Positions 1 to 8,732 of a stretch of DNA of 37,998 nt are shown here, in pieces; position 1 is the stretch's first letter; each line of letters opens with the position of its first letter. The stretch spans positions 1-37,998 of the forward strand of contig JAJOIW010000021.1 of NCBI GenBank assembly GCA_021209225.1, given 5' to 3'. Below the pieces are notes generated by a model. The model had not been told where the DNA came from and ran no database searches. It saw only the letters and a list, made by a program, of their open reading frames with translations. The DNA comes from Verrucomicrobiota bacterium (lineage in GTDB: Bacteria; Verrucomicrobiota; Verrucomicrobiia; Limisphaerales; JAJOIW01). Both the position numbers and the translations under genes were made by a program.

Positions 1-833
1 CTGAAAAGGAACTCTCTGAGCGGCAGGACATTGAATGGCAATCCATCATATATGAACCTTAACATGAGAATGATCCCAGCAGCCTTGGAACCAATGGCAA
101 GAAAGGCAGTGGTTGGGGTTGGGGCACCCTGATAGACATCTGGAGCCCAGAATTGAAATGGAACGAGCGCTATTTTGAAACTCAGTCCACAGAAAATGAA
201 AAGCAGTCCTATAAGGAAGAGAGGGTCAGAGGCCTGATCGGCGTTGAGCAATTTGAGAACACTTAAATCCATGCTCCCGGCAGAAGCGTAAACCAATGCC
301 ATTCCGAATATCAGGACTGAACTCGATAACGCGCCCAGGATAAGGTATTTTATTCCTGCCTCTACGGAAGCCAGACGGTTCCTGTTGAAGGAGACCAGCA
401 CATAGAAACTGACTGTGATCAGTTCAACCGAGACAAACATCATGGCAAAATGGCGGGCACCAGCTGCAAAAAGCATCCCTAGCAACGCAAAAGTCAGCAG
501 GACAAAATATTCGCCCACCCCCGTCTCAAATCGCTTGGAATAGGACACAGAAACCAGAACGATAAAAATGGCGGCCACGAGGAAAATACGTTTGAGGAAG
601 ATGGAGGCTGAATCCACAGAGATGAGACGGGACAGGTTATCGTCCTGAAGCAGAAGGTACTCCATGCCTGCAATATCCAACCCGAAGTGTGCTATCAATA
701 CCAGCCCCAGCCCACTTGCAACAAAGTAGCCCAGCCATGCCTTGCGACGGGCCGGCACCCATAAATCGAGCAGGAGAGCTGCAAGCCCAATCAGCAATAC
801 CCAAATCTCAGTTTGAATTAATTTTGTGTTCAT
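1..833 (-). CDS. nuoN: NADH-quinone oxidoreductase subunit N (3' end outside window)
   Basis: Antiporter-like proton-pumping membrane subunit of complex I. Reading from the ATG at 833 gives an uninterrupted frame to the window edge (about 277 residues), starting MNTKLIQTEIWVLLIGLAAL and rich in hydrophobic segments. Family motifs are clear: a TM5 glutamate (FVSVELITVSFYVL), the TM7 lysine (LSFKIALVPFQFW) and the DVYQGAPTPTTAF stretch followed by SKAAG with the TM8 lysine. The histidine usual in the VPFH motif is Gln here. The frame is still open at base 1, so the C-terminal part, roughly 200 residues judging by the family, is missing only because of the window edge. It follows nuoM by 27 bp and is the last nuo gene visible in the operon. 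Confidence 0.95.
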   Translation of the reverse strand, partial: MNTKLIQTEIWVLLIGLAALLLDLWVPARRKAWLGYFVASGLGLVLIAHFGLDIAGMEYLLLQDDNLSRLISVDSASIFLKRIFLVAAIFIVLVSVSYSKRFETGVGEYFVLLTFALLGMLFAAGARHFAMMFVSVELITVSFYVLVSFNRNRLASVEAGIKYLILGALSSSVLIFGMALVYASAGSMDLSVLKLLNADQASDPLFLIGLLFIFCGLSFKIALVPFQFWAPDVYQGAPTPTTAFLAIGSKAAGIILMLRFIYDGLPFNVLPLREFLF

Positions 834-860
834 ATTCAGAGGGGATGTCGTAAGTGGATT

Positions 861-2426
861 TCACTTCTGGATTTGTGCCAGGTTGGGAGTGAGCGCATCC
901 CGATGCGGTGCATCCAAAACAGCGTCCTGGGATGATCGGCCCTTTTCTAATTGTTGAACCAGACCATTGATGGATATCTGAGCCTTCTGTGTGATTGTTC
1001 CAGGTAAAACACCGAAAAAGACCAAGGCACCAATCAGCAGGTTGATGGCAAATCTGGATGTGCCTGAAATATCCGGCAAGGTGGACCATTTTTCAGATAC
1101 CGGACCATGAAGCACATTCCTGAAAGCACGCAGCATATAAACCCCACCAATCACCAGCCCACTCCAGACAGCCAGCACCAGGGCAAAGGATTCCACATGC
1201 CCCCAAGCACCAAAAAATATCAGAACCTCACCCGCAAAATTGGCAAATCCCGGAACACCACACCCGGCAAAAAAAGCAATACCTAACGCCGTTCCAAGAT
1301 ACGGGGCCTGCTTGAGCAAACCTCCCATTTTCGTCATATCCAGATCCGGGGAAAAGCTGCGAAGCGCGCCAGCCAGCCCAAAACTGAGGGCAGCCAGAAA
1401 TCCATGTGCCACCATCACAAGTAAGGCACCGGTCACCCCGATATGATTATAGGCAACTAACCCCATGAAAACAAAACCCATGTGGGCCACACTTGAAAAC
1501 CCGATGAGCATGTGCAATTGCTTCTGACGCATCGCCGCCAGCCCCACCAGAACCAGGTTGCCCAGGCACAGAATTACCAGCAGCGATGCCCAATTCTCAC
1601 TGCCCAAAGGCAAAGCTGGAATGGCGAGTCGCAACAGAGCATACAGGCCGAATTTTTTCAATGCTCCAGCATGAATCATCGCGACACCGGTCGGAGCATG
1701 ACCATATCCCAAAGGAGCCCAGGTGTGAAACGGCCATAGGGAGACAAGCACCCCAAATCCAATCAGCAAAAGTGGGAAAATCCAGTTTTGAGTTGATTCG
1801 GACATTGGCGAATCAGCCACAGCAGCCAGAATGGCGAAAAAACTGAATGATGTGGCATTGGAGTGCAGGTAGAGTGCGATGATTCCTGCCAGAGCCAATA
1901 AGGCTCCCCCGGTCAGATAAAGTGTGAGTTTATAGCTGGCATATTTGCGCTGGGGGCCAGCTCCCCATCCACCAATGAGTATGAAAGTTGGAACCAACGC
2001 AAGTTCGTGAAAGAAATAGAATGAGAACACATCGAATGAGGAGAATGCACCGACCACGCCAGCTGACATGAGTGACAAGAGTAGGTAGTAGGTGCGTGGT
2101 CGCTCTTTGACATTGTCGGAGCAGGCTACGGCCGTAAAGCAAACTATGGAACTCATCAGCAGCATCGCGGCATTCAGAGGATCCATTCCCAAATACATCT
2201 GAATGCCAAGAGTGGGTACCCAGTCCTTCTGAAAAGCATAGAAAACACCGTCGGCATTCGCTGGATTCTGATCATACTGAACAAAAAGAGTGACAGCCAG
2301 AGCCGCCATAGCAAAATGAGTCAGCAATGCGATATTCCGGGCAACACCATTTTTGATGCCGGGAATCAATCCAATCGCGGCGGCCGCCAAAAGCGGAAGA
2401 AAAATTAATATGAGAACCGGGGACAT
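861..2426 (-). CDS. nuoM: NADH-quinone oxidoreductase subunit M, lacking the TM7 lysine
   Basis: Second antiporter-like proton channel of the complex I membrane arm; 521 residues, normal length, about 14 membrane segments. The TM5 glutamate (FFHELALVPTF), the TM8 lysine (HAGALKKFGLYALLR) and the TM12 glutamate (ANFAGEVLIFFG) are present. The TM7 segment reads IGFGVLVSLWPFHTWAP. Against E. coli NuoM, where the same place reads AFAVKMPVVP, the essential Lys234 is replaced by Leu227 (codon at 1746-1748). NuoL and NuoN of this operon keep their TM7 lysines. The gene sits between nuoL (36 bp upstream) and nuoN. Identity is certain; the functional consequence of the missing lysine is not. Confidence 0.97.
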   Translation of the reverse strand: MSPVLILIFLPLLAAAAIGLIPGIKNGVARNIALLTHFAMAALAVTLFVQYDQNPANADGVFYAFQKDWVPTLGIQMYLGMDPLNAAMLLMSSIVCFTAVACSDNVKERPRTYYLLLSLMSAGVVGAFSSFDVFSFYFFHELALVPTFILIGGWGAGPQRKYASYKLTLYLTGGALLALAGIIALYLHSNATSFSFFAILAAVADSPMSESTQNWIFPLLLIGFGVLVSLWPFHTWAPLGYGHAPTGVAMIHAGALKKFGLYALLRLAIPALPLGSENWASLLVILCLGNLVLVGLAAMRQKQLHMLIGFSSVAHMGFVFMGLVAYNHIGVTGALLVMVAHGFLAALSFGLAGALRSFSPDLDMTKMGGLLKQAPYLGTALGIAFFAGCGVPGFANFAGEVLIFFGAWGHVESFALVLAVWSGLVIGGVYMLRAFRNVLHGPVSEKWSTLPDISGTSRFAINLLIGALVFFGVLPGTITQKAQISINGLVQQLEKGRSSQDAVLDAPHRDALTPNLAQIQK

Positions 2427-2462
2427 AGTGAAAACAATTCCTGAGCTTTATGTTTTTGTCGG

Positions 2463-4319
2463 TTAGTGAGTTATAAAATAAAGGAGCACTGAAAGTCCTA
2501 TGAAAAACCACAGGGCGTATGTCTGGAGATTGCCGGTCTGAAGTAATCGAAGGGCACGGCCCCCAAATTCAATGACCCCTTGAGAACCCTTGATGACCAG
2601 TCCAGCTAAAAATGCACGATCAAACCAGGCGGCAATCTTGGCTAAAAGTTCGTGTGTGCAGGCAATGAGAACCCGGTAAATTTCGTCGATGAAAAACTTA
2701 CCTCCCAATACCCAACTGATAAAACCGGCTTTTTCAACAACCGGATCCTCATCCACCTTTGAGTAGATCTGAAATGCCAGAACAGCACCCAGAAAGGCAA
2801 TAAATAAACCCAGAAAAGCAGGAAGCGGACTATGTTCAAATGGAAGAAGAAAGAGGTTGGCCCCCCCCGCATGATGGAATATTGTGCCAAAAAATTCCTC
2901 TATGTTGATCCAACCAGCCATGACTGATGGAACCGCGAGTATCACCAGAGGGATGATCATGCCAGTCGGCGCCTCATGCGCATGGCTGGCATTCTCAGTC
3001 CGGGGCTTGTTGAAAAACACGACAGAAACCAGACGAAACATGTAAAAAGCAGTGAGAAAAACAACCAGCAGGGAAATGAAAAATAATATGGGGTTACCCG
3101 ACTGGGCCGCAGCAATGATCGCATCTTTGCTGTAGAAGCCACTCAATGGGAATATGCCGCACAACGCCAGAGTACCGACCAGAAACAGACGGTAGGTGAG
3201 AGGCATTGACTGACGTAATCCACCCATCTTCCAGATGTTCTGCTCGTGGTGGACAGAGAAAATGATGGCCCCGGCCCCCAGGAAAAGCAATGCCTTGAAA
3301 AAGGCGTGAGTCGTCAGATGGAACATGGCGGCGGTGGGTGCTGAAAGTCCAACAGCCATCACCATATATCCCAATTGGGAAAGGGTGGAATACGCAAGAA
3401 TTCTTTTGATGTCGTCCTGTTGCAGGGCAATTAATGCGGCAACCAGCGACGTGATGGCTCCAATCCAGGCTATGACGTCCAATGCTGAACCCACTAACAT
3501 GAAGGAAATTTTGCACAGCATGAAAACCCCGGCTGCAACCATCGTGGCGGCATGAATCAATGCACTGACAGGAGTTGGGCCTTCCATCGCATCCGGAAGC
3601 CAGACATGAAGGGGAAATTGGGCGGATTTTCCCATCGCACCACAAAATAACAGCAAACCGGCAGGGACCAGCCAGCTTGAGAACTGCTCAGGATCAAAAG
3701 AATGAAAGAAGGATTCGAGTTTCGAAAAACTGATGTCGCCCGTATTGTGCCAGACCAGGATGATTCCCAGCAAGAAACCAAAATCACCGATGCGATTGAC
3801 GATAAATGCCTTGCGGCAGGCGTTGGCTGCACTCGGCTTGTAAAACCAGAATCCGATAAGAAGAAAGCTGCTCACTCCGACCAGCTCCCAGAATAAGAAC
3901 ATCTGGAGCAGGTTGTCCGCAACAACAATTCCCAGCATGGAAAAAACAAAGAGATTGAGCGCCGAGTAAAATCTGCTGAGATCCGGGTCATCCCGCATGT
4001 AAACCCGGGAGAAATAGAAAACCGCTGTCGAGACTCCAGTCACAATCATCAGCATCAGGACCGAGAGGCGGTTAATCTCCACACCAATGCTCACATCCAA
4101 ACCTTGAACCACGATCCATGGAAAATAGGAGTGTATGTCTTCTTTCATGGAAAAGAAGACGAGAAGGCTCAGGATAAATCCTATGCCTGTCACCAGCGAG
4201 GAAAGGTCTGCACTGAGTTGACCATGTTCACGGGTAATAAATCGAATCGCCAAACACATGAAGAGTGGCATTGCAAAAATGAGCCACACGACGTTCGAAA
4301 TCCATTCAGGGTTTTCCAT
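2463..4319 (-). CDS. nuoL: NADH-quinone oxidoreductase subunit L
   Basis: Distal antiporter-like subunit of complex I; 618 residues, the usual size, including the C-terminal region that forms the long lateral helix and final membrane anchor. Diagnostic motifs: FWELVGVSSFLLIGFW (TM5 glutamate), GAMGKSAQFPLHVWLPDAM (TM7 lysine), GPTPVSALIHAATMVAAGVF, and SGFYSKDAI (TM12 lysine). All residues of the proton path that I can place are present. It lies between nuoK (102 bp upstream) and nuoM in the single-direction nuo cluster. Confidence 0.97.
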   Translation of the reverse strand: MENPEWISNVVWLIFAMPLFMCLAIRFITREHGQLSADLSSLVTGIGFILSLLVFFSMKEDIHSYFPWIVVQGLDVSIGVEINRLSVLMLMIVTGVSTAVFYFSRVYMRDDPDLSRFYSALNLFVFSMLGIVVADNLLQMFLFWELVGVSSFLLIGFWFYKPSAANACRKAFIVNRIGDFGFLLGIILVWHNTGDISFSKLESFFHSFDPEQFSSWLVPAGLLLFCGAMGKSAQFPLHVWLPDAMEGPTPVSALIHAATMVAAGVFMLCKISFMLVGSALDVIAWIGAITSLVAALIALQQDDIKRILAYSTLSQLGYMVMAVGLSAPTAAMFHLTTHAFFKALLFLGAGAIIFSVHHEQNIWKMGGLRQSMPLTYRLFLVGTLALCGIFPLSGFYSKDAIIAAAQSGNPILFFISLLVVFLTAFYMFRLVSVVFFNKPRTENASHAHEAPTGMIIPLVILAVPSVMAGWINIEEFFGTIFHHAGGANLFLLPFEHSPLPAFLGLFIAFLGAVLAFQIYSKVDEDPVVEKAGFISWVLGGKFFIDEIYRVLIACTHELLAKIAAWFDRAFLAGLVIKGSQGVIEFGGRALRLLQTGNLQTYALWFFIGLSVLLYFITH

Positions 4320-4421
4320 TGAAATTTAGTGTTTTGGGTTCTCTATGAGTAGATTGATCTTCCAGCGATTCACCAGTCCGATGAGACAAAATGAATATCA
4401 AAGTTATTGAAAATCTATGGA

Positions 4422-4727
4422 TTATAGTTTCAGTGAGTTGAGTTGGTCCGTGTAGACGTCCTGTTTCCGGCGATAGAGAGCGACGATCATGGCCAAACCG
4501 ACCGCCACTTCCGCAGCCGCCACAGTGATGATGAAAAAAACCATAATCTGCCCATCGGCGTGATTGCGGAAATGAGAGACCGCGACCAAAGCCAGGTTCG
4601 CCGCATTCAACATCAACTCCAGTGACATGAAATTGATCAGCAGATTCCGTCGGATCACAACCCCAGCTAGACCGATGAAAAATATTATCGAACTCAGGAC
4701 CAGATAATGATTTAAGGTGATTTCCAT
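4422..4727 (-). CDS. nuoK: NADH-quinone oxidoreductase subunit K
   Basis: Small three-helix membrane subunit of complex I, 101 residues, the standard length. Both conserved intramembrane glutamates are seen: in [15 protein letters not shown] (TM2) and in [18 protein letters not shown] (TM3). It directly follows nuoJ (30 bp) and precedes nuoL. A slightly longer reading in another frame over the same DNA (up to 4752) has no family resemblance. Confidence 0.96.
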   Translation of the reverse strand: MEITLNHYLVLSSIIFFIGLAGVVIRRNLLINFMSLELMLNAANLALVAVSHFRNHADGQIMVFFIITVAAAEVAVGLAMIVALYRRKQDVYTDQLNSLKL

Positions 4728-4757
4728 AGTGACTGATTCCCCTCAGGAACAAATTTG

Positions 4758-5265
4758 TTATTTCAGCTCCTTTTTGCTCAATAAAATCACTCCCAGCATA
4801 GCGGCCAGAAGCAGGACTGAAATCACTTCGAAGGGAAGCAGGAACTGAGTGAACAGCAATTTACCCAATGTGGATGTCGAGCCTACATACACCACATCAC
4901 CTGCCGCCTCCTCGGGCGCATCTTTTCCGAACAGCACTTGAATAAATGTTGCCACCGACGCAAGCGTCAGGATGCCCCCCACAAAAATGGAGCCAAGCCG
5001 CAGCCGCCTTTTGTGCTCCACCTTCAGGTCCAGAAGCATGATGACAAACAGAAAAAGCACCATGACCGCACCGGCATAAACAATCACCTGGACCGAGGCC
5101 ATGAAAAAGGCCTGCAGAAGAATAAATAATCCGGAAATGGACAACATGGTCACAACAAGAAACATGGCATTTGTGACGGTGTTTCTGGCCAGGGGATTCC
5201 ACACCACAAGCAAATGCACTGAGAATTGCCAGGCATCCAAATATATAAAAAGTTAAGCCTTCCAT
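4758..5265 (-). CDS. nuoJ: NADH-quinone oxidoreductase subunit J, interrupted by a one-base frame break
   Basis: Complex I membrane subunit. The main frame gives the family core FMASVQVIVYAGAVMVLFLF and continues to the stop at 4758, but its in-frame start (5240) yields a poor N-terminus. The natural N-terminus, MEGLTFYIFGCLAILSAFA, starts at the ATG at 5265 in a different frame and joins the core at VVWNPLARNTVTNAMFLVV. Removing one base near the AA at 5208-5209 (TT on the coding strand) fuses them into about 168 residues, a normal NuoJ length. The rest of the operon is intact, so a sequencing or assembly insertion is more likely than a broken gene. It lies between nuoI and nuoK. Confidence 0.88.
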
Positions 5266-5326
5266 GAATCTTGTGTCAGTTCTGATTCGAGATATGAGTT
5301 GGTAAATTGTGCATTTCCTGGACCTG

Positions 5327-5875
5327 TCAATGAAATGGGGCTTGAGCTTGAGCTTCAGATTCCTTCTTTTTCCATTTTTGAATGGCGTCCTGGTGGGTAC
5401 CACCGAGTGTGAGAAGTTTGTCTTTGTGGTATATCATCTCTTCCCGGCTTTCACCTGTCAGGCTGTAATCCCGCATGAGGAATATTGCCTCCTCCGGGCA
5501 GACCTCCTGGCACATGCCGCAGAAAATGCAGCGAAGCATATTGATTTCAAAATCTTCGGGACATTTTTCAACCCCGCCCAAAGCGGAATTGACACTGGGA
5601 CCCGGCGGGGTGATTTTGATGGCCTTGGGAGGGCAAATGAACTCACACAGCTGGCAGGACACACATTTGGTGCGGCCCTCCTGGTCTTTGACCAGATAAG
5701 GAGCACCTCGATATCCATCAGGGACGGTCCACTTTTCCTCAGGATACTGCATGGTCACTTTGCGGCGTCCTGTAACTGTATCGATGAAATGCTTAGTGGT
5801 GATACGGATTCCCTGCGCAATACCGGGAAGGTACGTTTTCTCAAGCAAGGTCAGCTCTTTTCTTTCTACAATCAT
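5327..5875 (-). CDS. nuoI: NADH-quinone oxidoreductase subunit I (2x[4Fe-4S] ferredoxin-like)
   Basis: Peripheral-arm subunit carrying clusters N6a and N6b, passing electrons from NuoG towards NuoB. 182 residues with two classic ferredoxin motifs: Cys71/74/77/81 (CVSCQLCEFICP) and Cys116/119/122/126 (CIFCGMCQEVCP). It begins 17 bp after nuoH ends and is followed by the corrected nuoJ start after 61 bp. A 226-residue reading on the opposite strand over this gene is a shadow. Confidence 0.97.
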   Translation of the reverse strand: MIVERKELTLLEKTYLPGIAQGIRITTKHFIDTVTGRRKVTMQYPEEKWTVPDGYRGAPYLVKDQEGRTKCVSCQLCEFICPPKAIKITPPGPSVNSALGGVEKCPEDFEINMLRCIFCGMCQEVCPEEAIFLMRDYSLTGESREEMIYHKDKLLTLGGTHQDAIQKWKKKESEAQAQAPFH

Positions 5876-5892
5876 ACCGGTATCAATGTTTA

Positions 5893-6978
5893 TCAGCTTT
5901 TAAACCAGAGCCAGATGGCAGTCACGATAATATTGGCAAGTGAAAGCGGCAGAAAACGTTTCCAGCCCAGATTCATCAGCTGGTCATAGCGGAAACGAGG
6001 CAATGTCCAACGAATCCAAATGAAAAAGACCATGAACAAACTCACTTTACTGAAGAATATGATGATGTGAAGCAGGCCAAGAAATACGTTGTCAGCTGGT
6101 TGGTCCAATCCCCAGAGGGGAAGCGACCAGCCACCCAGAAATAATACAACCATCAACGATGAGGCGGCAATCATGGCAGCATATTCGCCAAGAAAAAATA
6201 AGGCGAACTTCATGGAGGAATATTCCGTGTGATATCCCGCGACGAGCTCAGTCTCCGATTCGGGCAAATCAAACGGCAGACGATTGGTCTCAGCAAAGGC
6301 AGCGGCAAGGAAGATGATGAAAGCCAATGGTTGCTTGAAGATAAGCCAGTCAAAGAAACTGCCGGATTGATAAGCAATGATCCGGCTCAAATTCAGGTCC
6401 GAGGTTCCCATCAGGAACTGATTCCAGGATTCACTCAGTCCCTGGCTGAAGAAAACGGGATCCGAGGTCAGCATGAAAAGCGGGATCACGGACATACCCA
6501 TAGCGATTTCGTAGGAAATCATCTGGGCACTGGACCGGATCCCCCCAAGGAATGGGTATTTGGAATTGGATGCATACCCGGCCAGAACAATGCCGTAAAC
6601 ACTCAGGGAGACAATGGCGAAAGTAAAAAGAATCCCAACATTGAGATCGGCAACCACCATCTTCTCCCCGAACAGCATCGACCCAAATGGAATTACCGCA
6701 AATACCACAAACGAAGGAATCATGGCCAGGGCCGGAGCCATCCAGAAATAAACCTTGTTCACGTAGGACGGAGTGAAATCCTCTTTCAGAAGAAATTTGA
6801 CCCCGTCCGCCAATGGCTGCAGCAGTCCGAATGGACCAACGCGATTCGGTCCGACGCGATCCTGAATCGCCGCAGAGATACGGCGCTCAGCAACCACAGA
6901 ATAGGCAATCAATGGCAACACCACAGAGATGAGTCCAACGATTTTTAAGGTCGAAATGAGTAATTCAGCTAGGGTCAT
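5893..6978 (-). CDS. nuoH: NADH-quinone oxidoreductase subunit H
   Basis: Membrane subunit that joins the two arms of complex I and forms part of the quinone chamber. 361 residues, multi-pass. Family signatures: ERRISAAIQDRVGPNRVGPF near the N-terminus, the quinone-site loop AETNRLPFDLPESETELVAG, and the following HTEYSSMKFALFFLGEY. All are intact. It begins 22 bp after nuoG ends and lies just before nuoI. Confidence 0.97.
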   Translation of the reverse strand: MTLAELLISTLKIVGLISVVLPLIAYSVVAERRISAAIQDRVGPNRVGPFGLLQPLADGVKFLLKEDFTPSYVNKVYFWMAPALAMIPSFVVFAVIPFGSMLFGEKMVVADLNVGILFTFAIVSLSVYGIVLAGYASNSKYPFLGGIRSSAQMISYEIAMGMSVIPLFMLTSDPVFFSQGLSESWNQFLMGTSDLNLSRIIAYQSGSFFDWLIFKQPLAFIIFLAAAFAETNRLPFDLPESETELVAGYHTEYSSMKFALFFLGEYAAMIAASSLMVVLFLGGWSLPLWGLDQPADNVFLGLLHIIIFFSKVSLFMVFFIWIRWTLPRFRYDQLMNLGWKRFLPLSLANIIVTAIWLWFKS

Positions 6979-7000
6979 GGCTTGGAATCAAATCAAATGG

Positions 7001-8719
7001 TTATCTGGAATCCGGGATTTCTATTTGAACCCCCAAATCACCCAGGCTGGCCCAAGTCAATCCATGGAGAGCACTGACTTTTTGAGCCATCAGATTAAAA
7101 AGGCCTTCAATGGTGGAGAAACCATTTTGACCGGTGGCTTTATGCAGGATTTCATGAAGGAATTCCCATTCTGGACGGGCATCCCCGGGAGCTTCCACAG
7201 CTTTCATGAATTTCTGAATCCGGCCCTTGACGTTGACGAAGGTGCCACGTTTTTCAAAATGAGCTGCGCCGGGGAGAACGTAGTGAGCCACATCCGTGGC
7301 AGGTGTGCGGTGGATATCACTGACTACCAGCAACTCCAGGGACTCCAGAAGGTCGATCGATATACCATGCGCCGTCACGTCCTCCCGAATCACAAAGAGC
7401 GCTTTGATGGCACCTTTCTTAATTCCCTCGGAAATGTGGGTGGAAGACGGAGATATCTGTCCGGACGTGGTGAAGTGATGGATTCTTAAACCGTTGGTGT
7501 TCGGGAGCCTGTCCGCATTCAGAAGCAGTCGATCGGATTCCCCAGAAGAGGAATACGCTTCCACCAATCCACCCATTTTTTCCGCCAGAGATTTGAAGAG
7601 AAAGACCTCCTCAGTCGACATCTGACCTGAGCCAATGAAAGCAATCTGACCAGGCTGGAACCTCTGCAATCTGGGTATGATCTCACCAAGAAGCTGCGAC
7701 CAGTTGAGGACTTCACGGATGTCACCCCGCATGGCTGTCACAGTTTTGAGGCGGTTCTCACTGGATTGCCACTTGTAATTGAGGCGGCCGTAATCGCACA
7801 TCCACGAGGAGTTCACCGCGTTGTTTTCCCGGGGCTCCTGCCGGTAAATAACTTCTTCGCGTGTGCCAACCAGAGTGTTGCATCCCGTACCGCAGGAATT
7901 ACACAAACTTTTGGTTTCTTTTAAAAACCAGGCACGCATCTTGAACCGGAAGTCCTTGCTGGTCAGAGCTCCAACCGGGCAGAGGTCGACAGTGTTGAGA
8001 GTGTAGTTGTTGTCGAAGGATCGGCCGGGATAGGCGGCCAGGGTATTATAACTTCCCCTATTCACGAACCCCAATGCGTCATCCCCGGCGATATCCCGAC
8101 TGAACCGGATACAGCGGGAACACAAAATACACCGCTCATCATCCAGCATGATGCGGGGCCCAAGATCAACCTGCTTGGGTTTGTGAACCTTTTTCTCCAC
8201 AAAACGACTCTCAGATTGACCGTGCTCATAACTGTACTCCTGGAGCTTACACTCACCCGCCTGGTCGCAGATAGGGCAATCCAGTGGATGGTTGATCAGT
8301 AAAAATTCCAATACAGACTGACGCATCTCAATAGTGCCGGGCGAGTCCGTATATATCTCCATGCCAGGCGAAATCGGGGTGGCACATGCAATTGCCGGGC
8401 GGGGCATTTTCTGAACCTTTGGAGATCCATCGTCGTTCAGAATGGGCTGACGATTGCGGTCGAGAGCTGGGAGGCCATACTCGACCAGGCACATGCGGCA
8501 ATTTCCAGCAACCGGCAACTTAGGGTGATAACAATAGTGCGGCACCTCGACGCCATACTGCTCGCATGCCTGAATCATGGTCGTCGGAACAGGCTTTCCA
8601 GTCAGAGGATCCGGATGTGTTTTGGGGACATCAACATCCATATCATTGATGCGGACACGCACCATCTCCACTGGTGGAGGCGTATCCGCTGGGGCTTTTT
8701 GAGATGCTATTTCAGCCAT
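7001..8719 (-). CDS. nuoG: NADH-quinone oxidoreductase subunit G (short form, with extra cluster motif)
   Basis: Iron-sulfur subunit of the NADH module, 572 residues, shorter than the 700-900 of E. coli-type NuoG. N-terminal [2Fe-2S] ligands: Cys52, Cys63, Cys74, Cys77. Next come the HPLDCPICDQAGEC site (N5-type, including a His ligand) and the RCILCSRCIRFSRDIAG plus LCPVGAL site (N4). It also has CNSCGTGC followed by a distant Cys in SSWMCDYGR, the spacing of the off-pathway N7 cluster site known from E. coli and Thermus. The molybdopterin-oxidoreductase-like C-terminal part is reduced but retains VLPGAAHFEKRGTFVN. An ATG at 8719 opens the frame, with a proline-rich N-terminal extension of about 18 residues before the ferredoxin fold. 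It sits between nuoF and nuoH. Confidence 0.96.
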   Translation of the reverse strand: MAEIASQKAPADTPPPVEMVRVRINDMDVDVPKTHPDPLTGKPVPTTMIQACEQYGVEVPHYCYHPKLPVAGNCRMCLVEYGLPALDRNRQPILNDDGSPKVQKMPRPAIACATPISPGMEIYTDSPGTIEMRQSVLEFLLINHPLDCPICDQAGECKLQEYSYEHGQSESRFVEKKVHKPKQVDLGPRIMLDDERCILCSRCIRFSRDIAGDDALGFVNRGSYNTLAAYPGRSFDNNYTLNTVDLCPVGALTSKDFRFKMRAWFLKETKSLCNSCGTGCNTLVGTREEVIYRQEPRENNAVNSSWMCDYGRLNYKWQSSENRLKTVTAMRGDIREVLNWSQLLGEIIPRLQRFQPGQIAFIGSGQMSTEEVFLFKSLAEKMGGLVEAYSSSGESDRLLLNADRLPNTNGLRIHHFTTSGQISPSSTHISEGIKKGAIKALFVIREDVTAHGISIDLLESLELLVVSDIHRTPATDVAHYVLPGAAHFEKRGTFVNVKGRIQKFMKAVEAPGDARPEWEFLHEILHKATGQNGFSTIEGLFNLMAQKVSALHGLTWASLGDLGVQIEIPDSR

Positions 8720-8732
8720 TAGTCAAATTCCT

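Noticed and set aside
5309-5989. Long plus-strand frame of 226 codons opposite nuoI and the end of nuoH
   Set aside because: It lies antisense to certain nuo genes, has no family-like sequence and mirrors their codon structure.
6229-6948. Plus-strand frame of 239 codons opposite nuoH
   Set aside because: Antisense shadow of an intact, conserved gene; the product is polar and unstructured.
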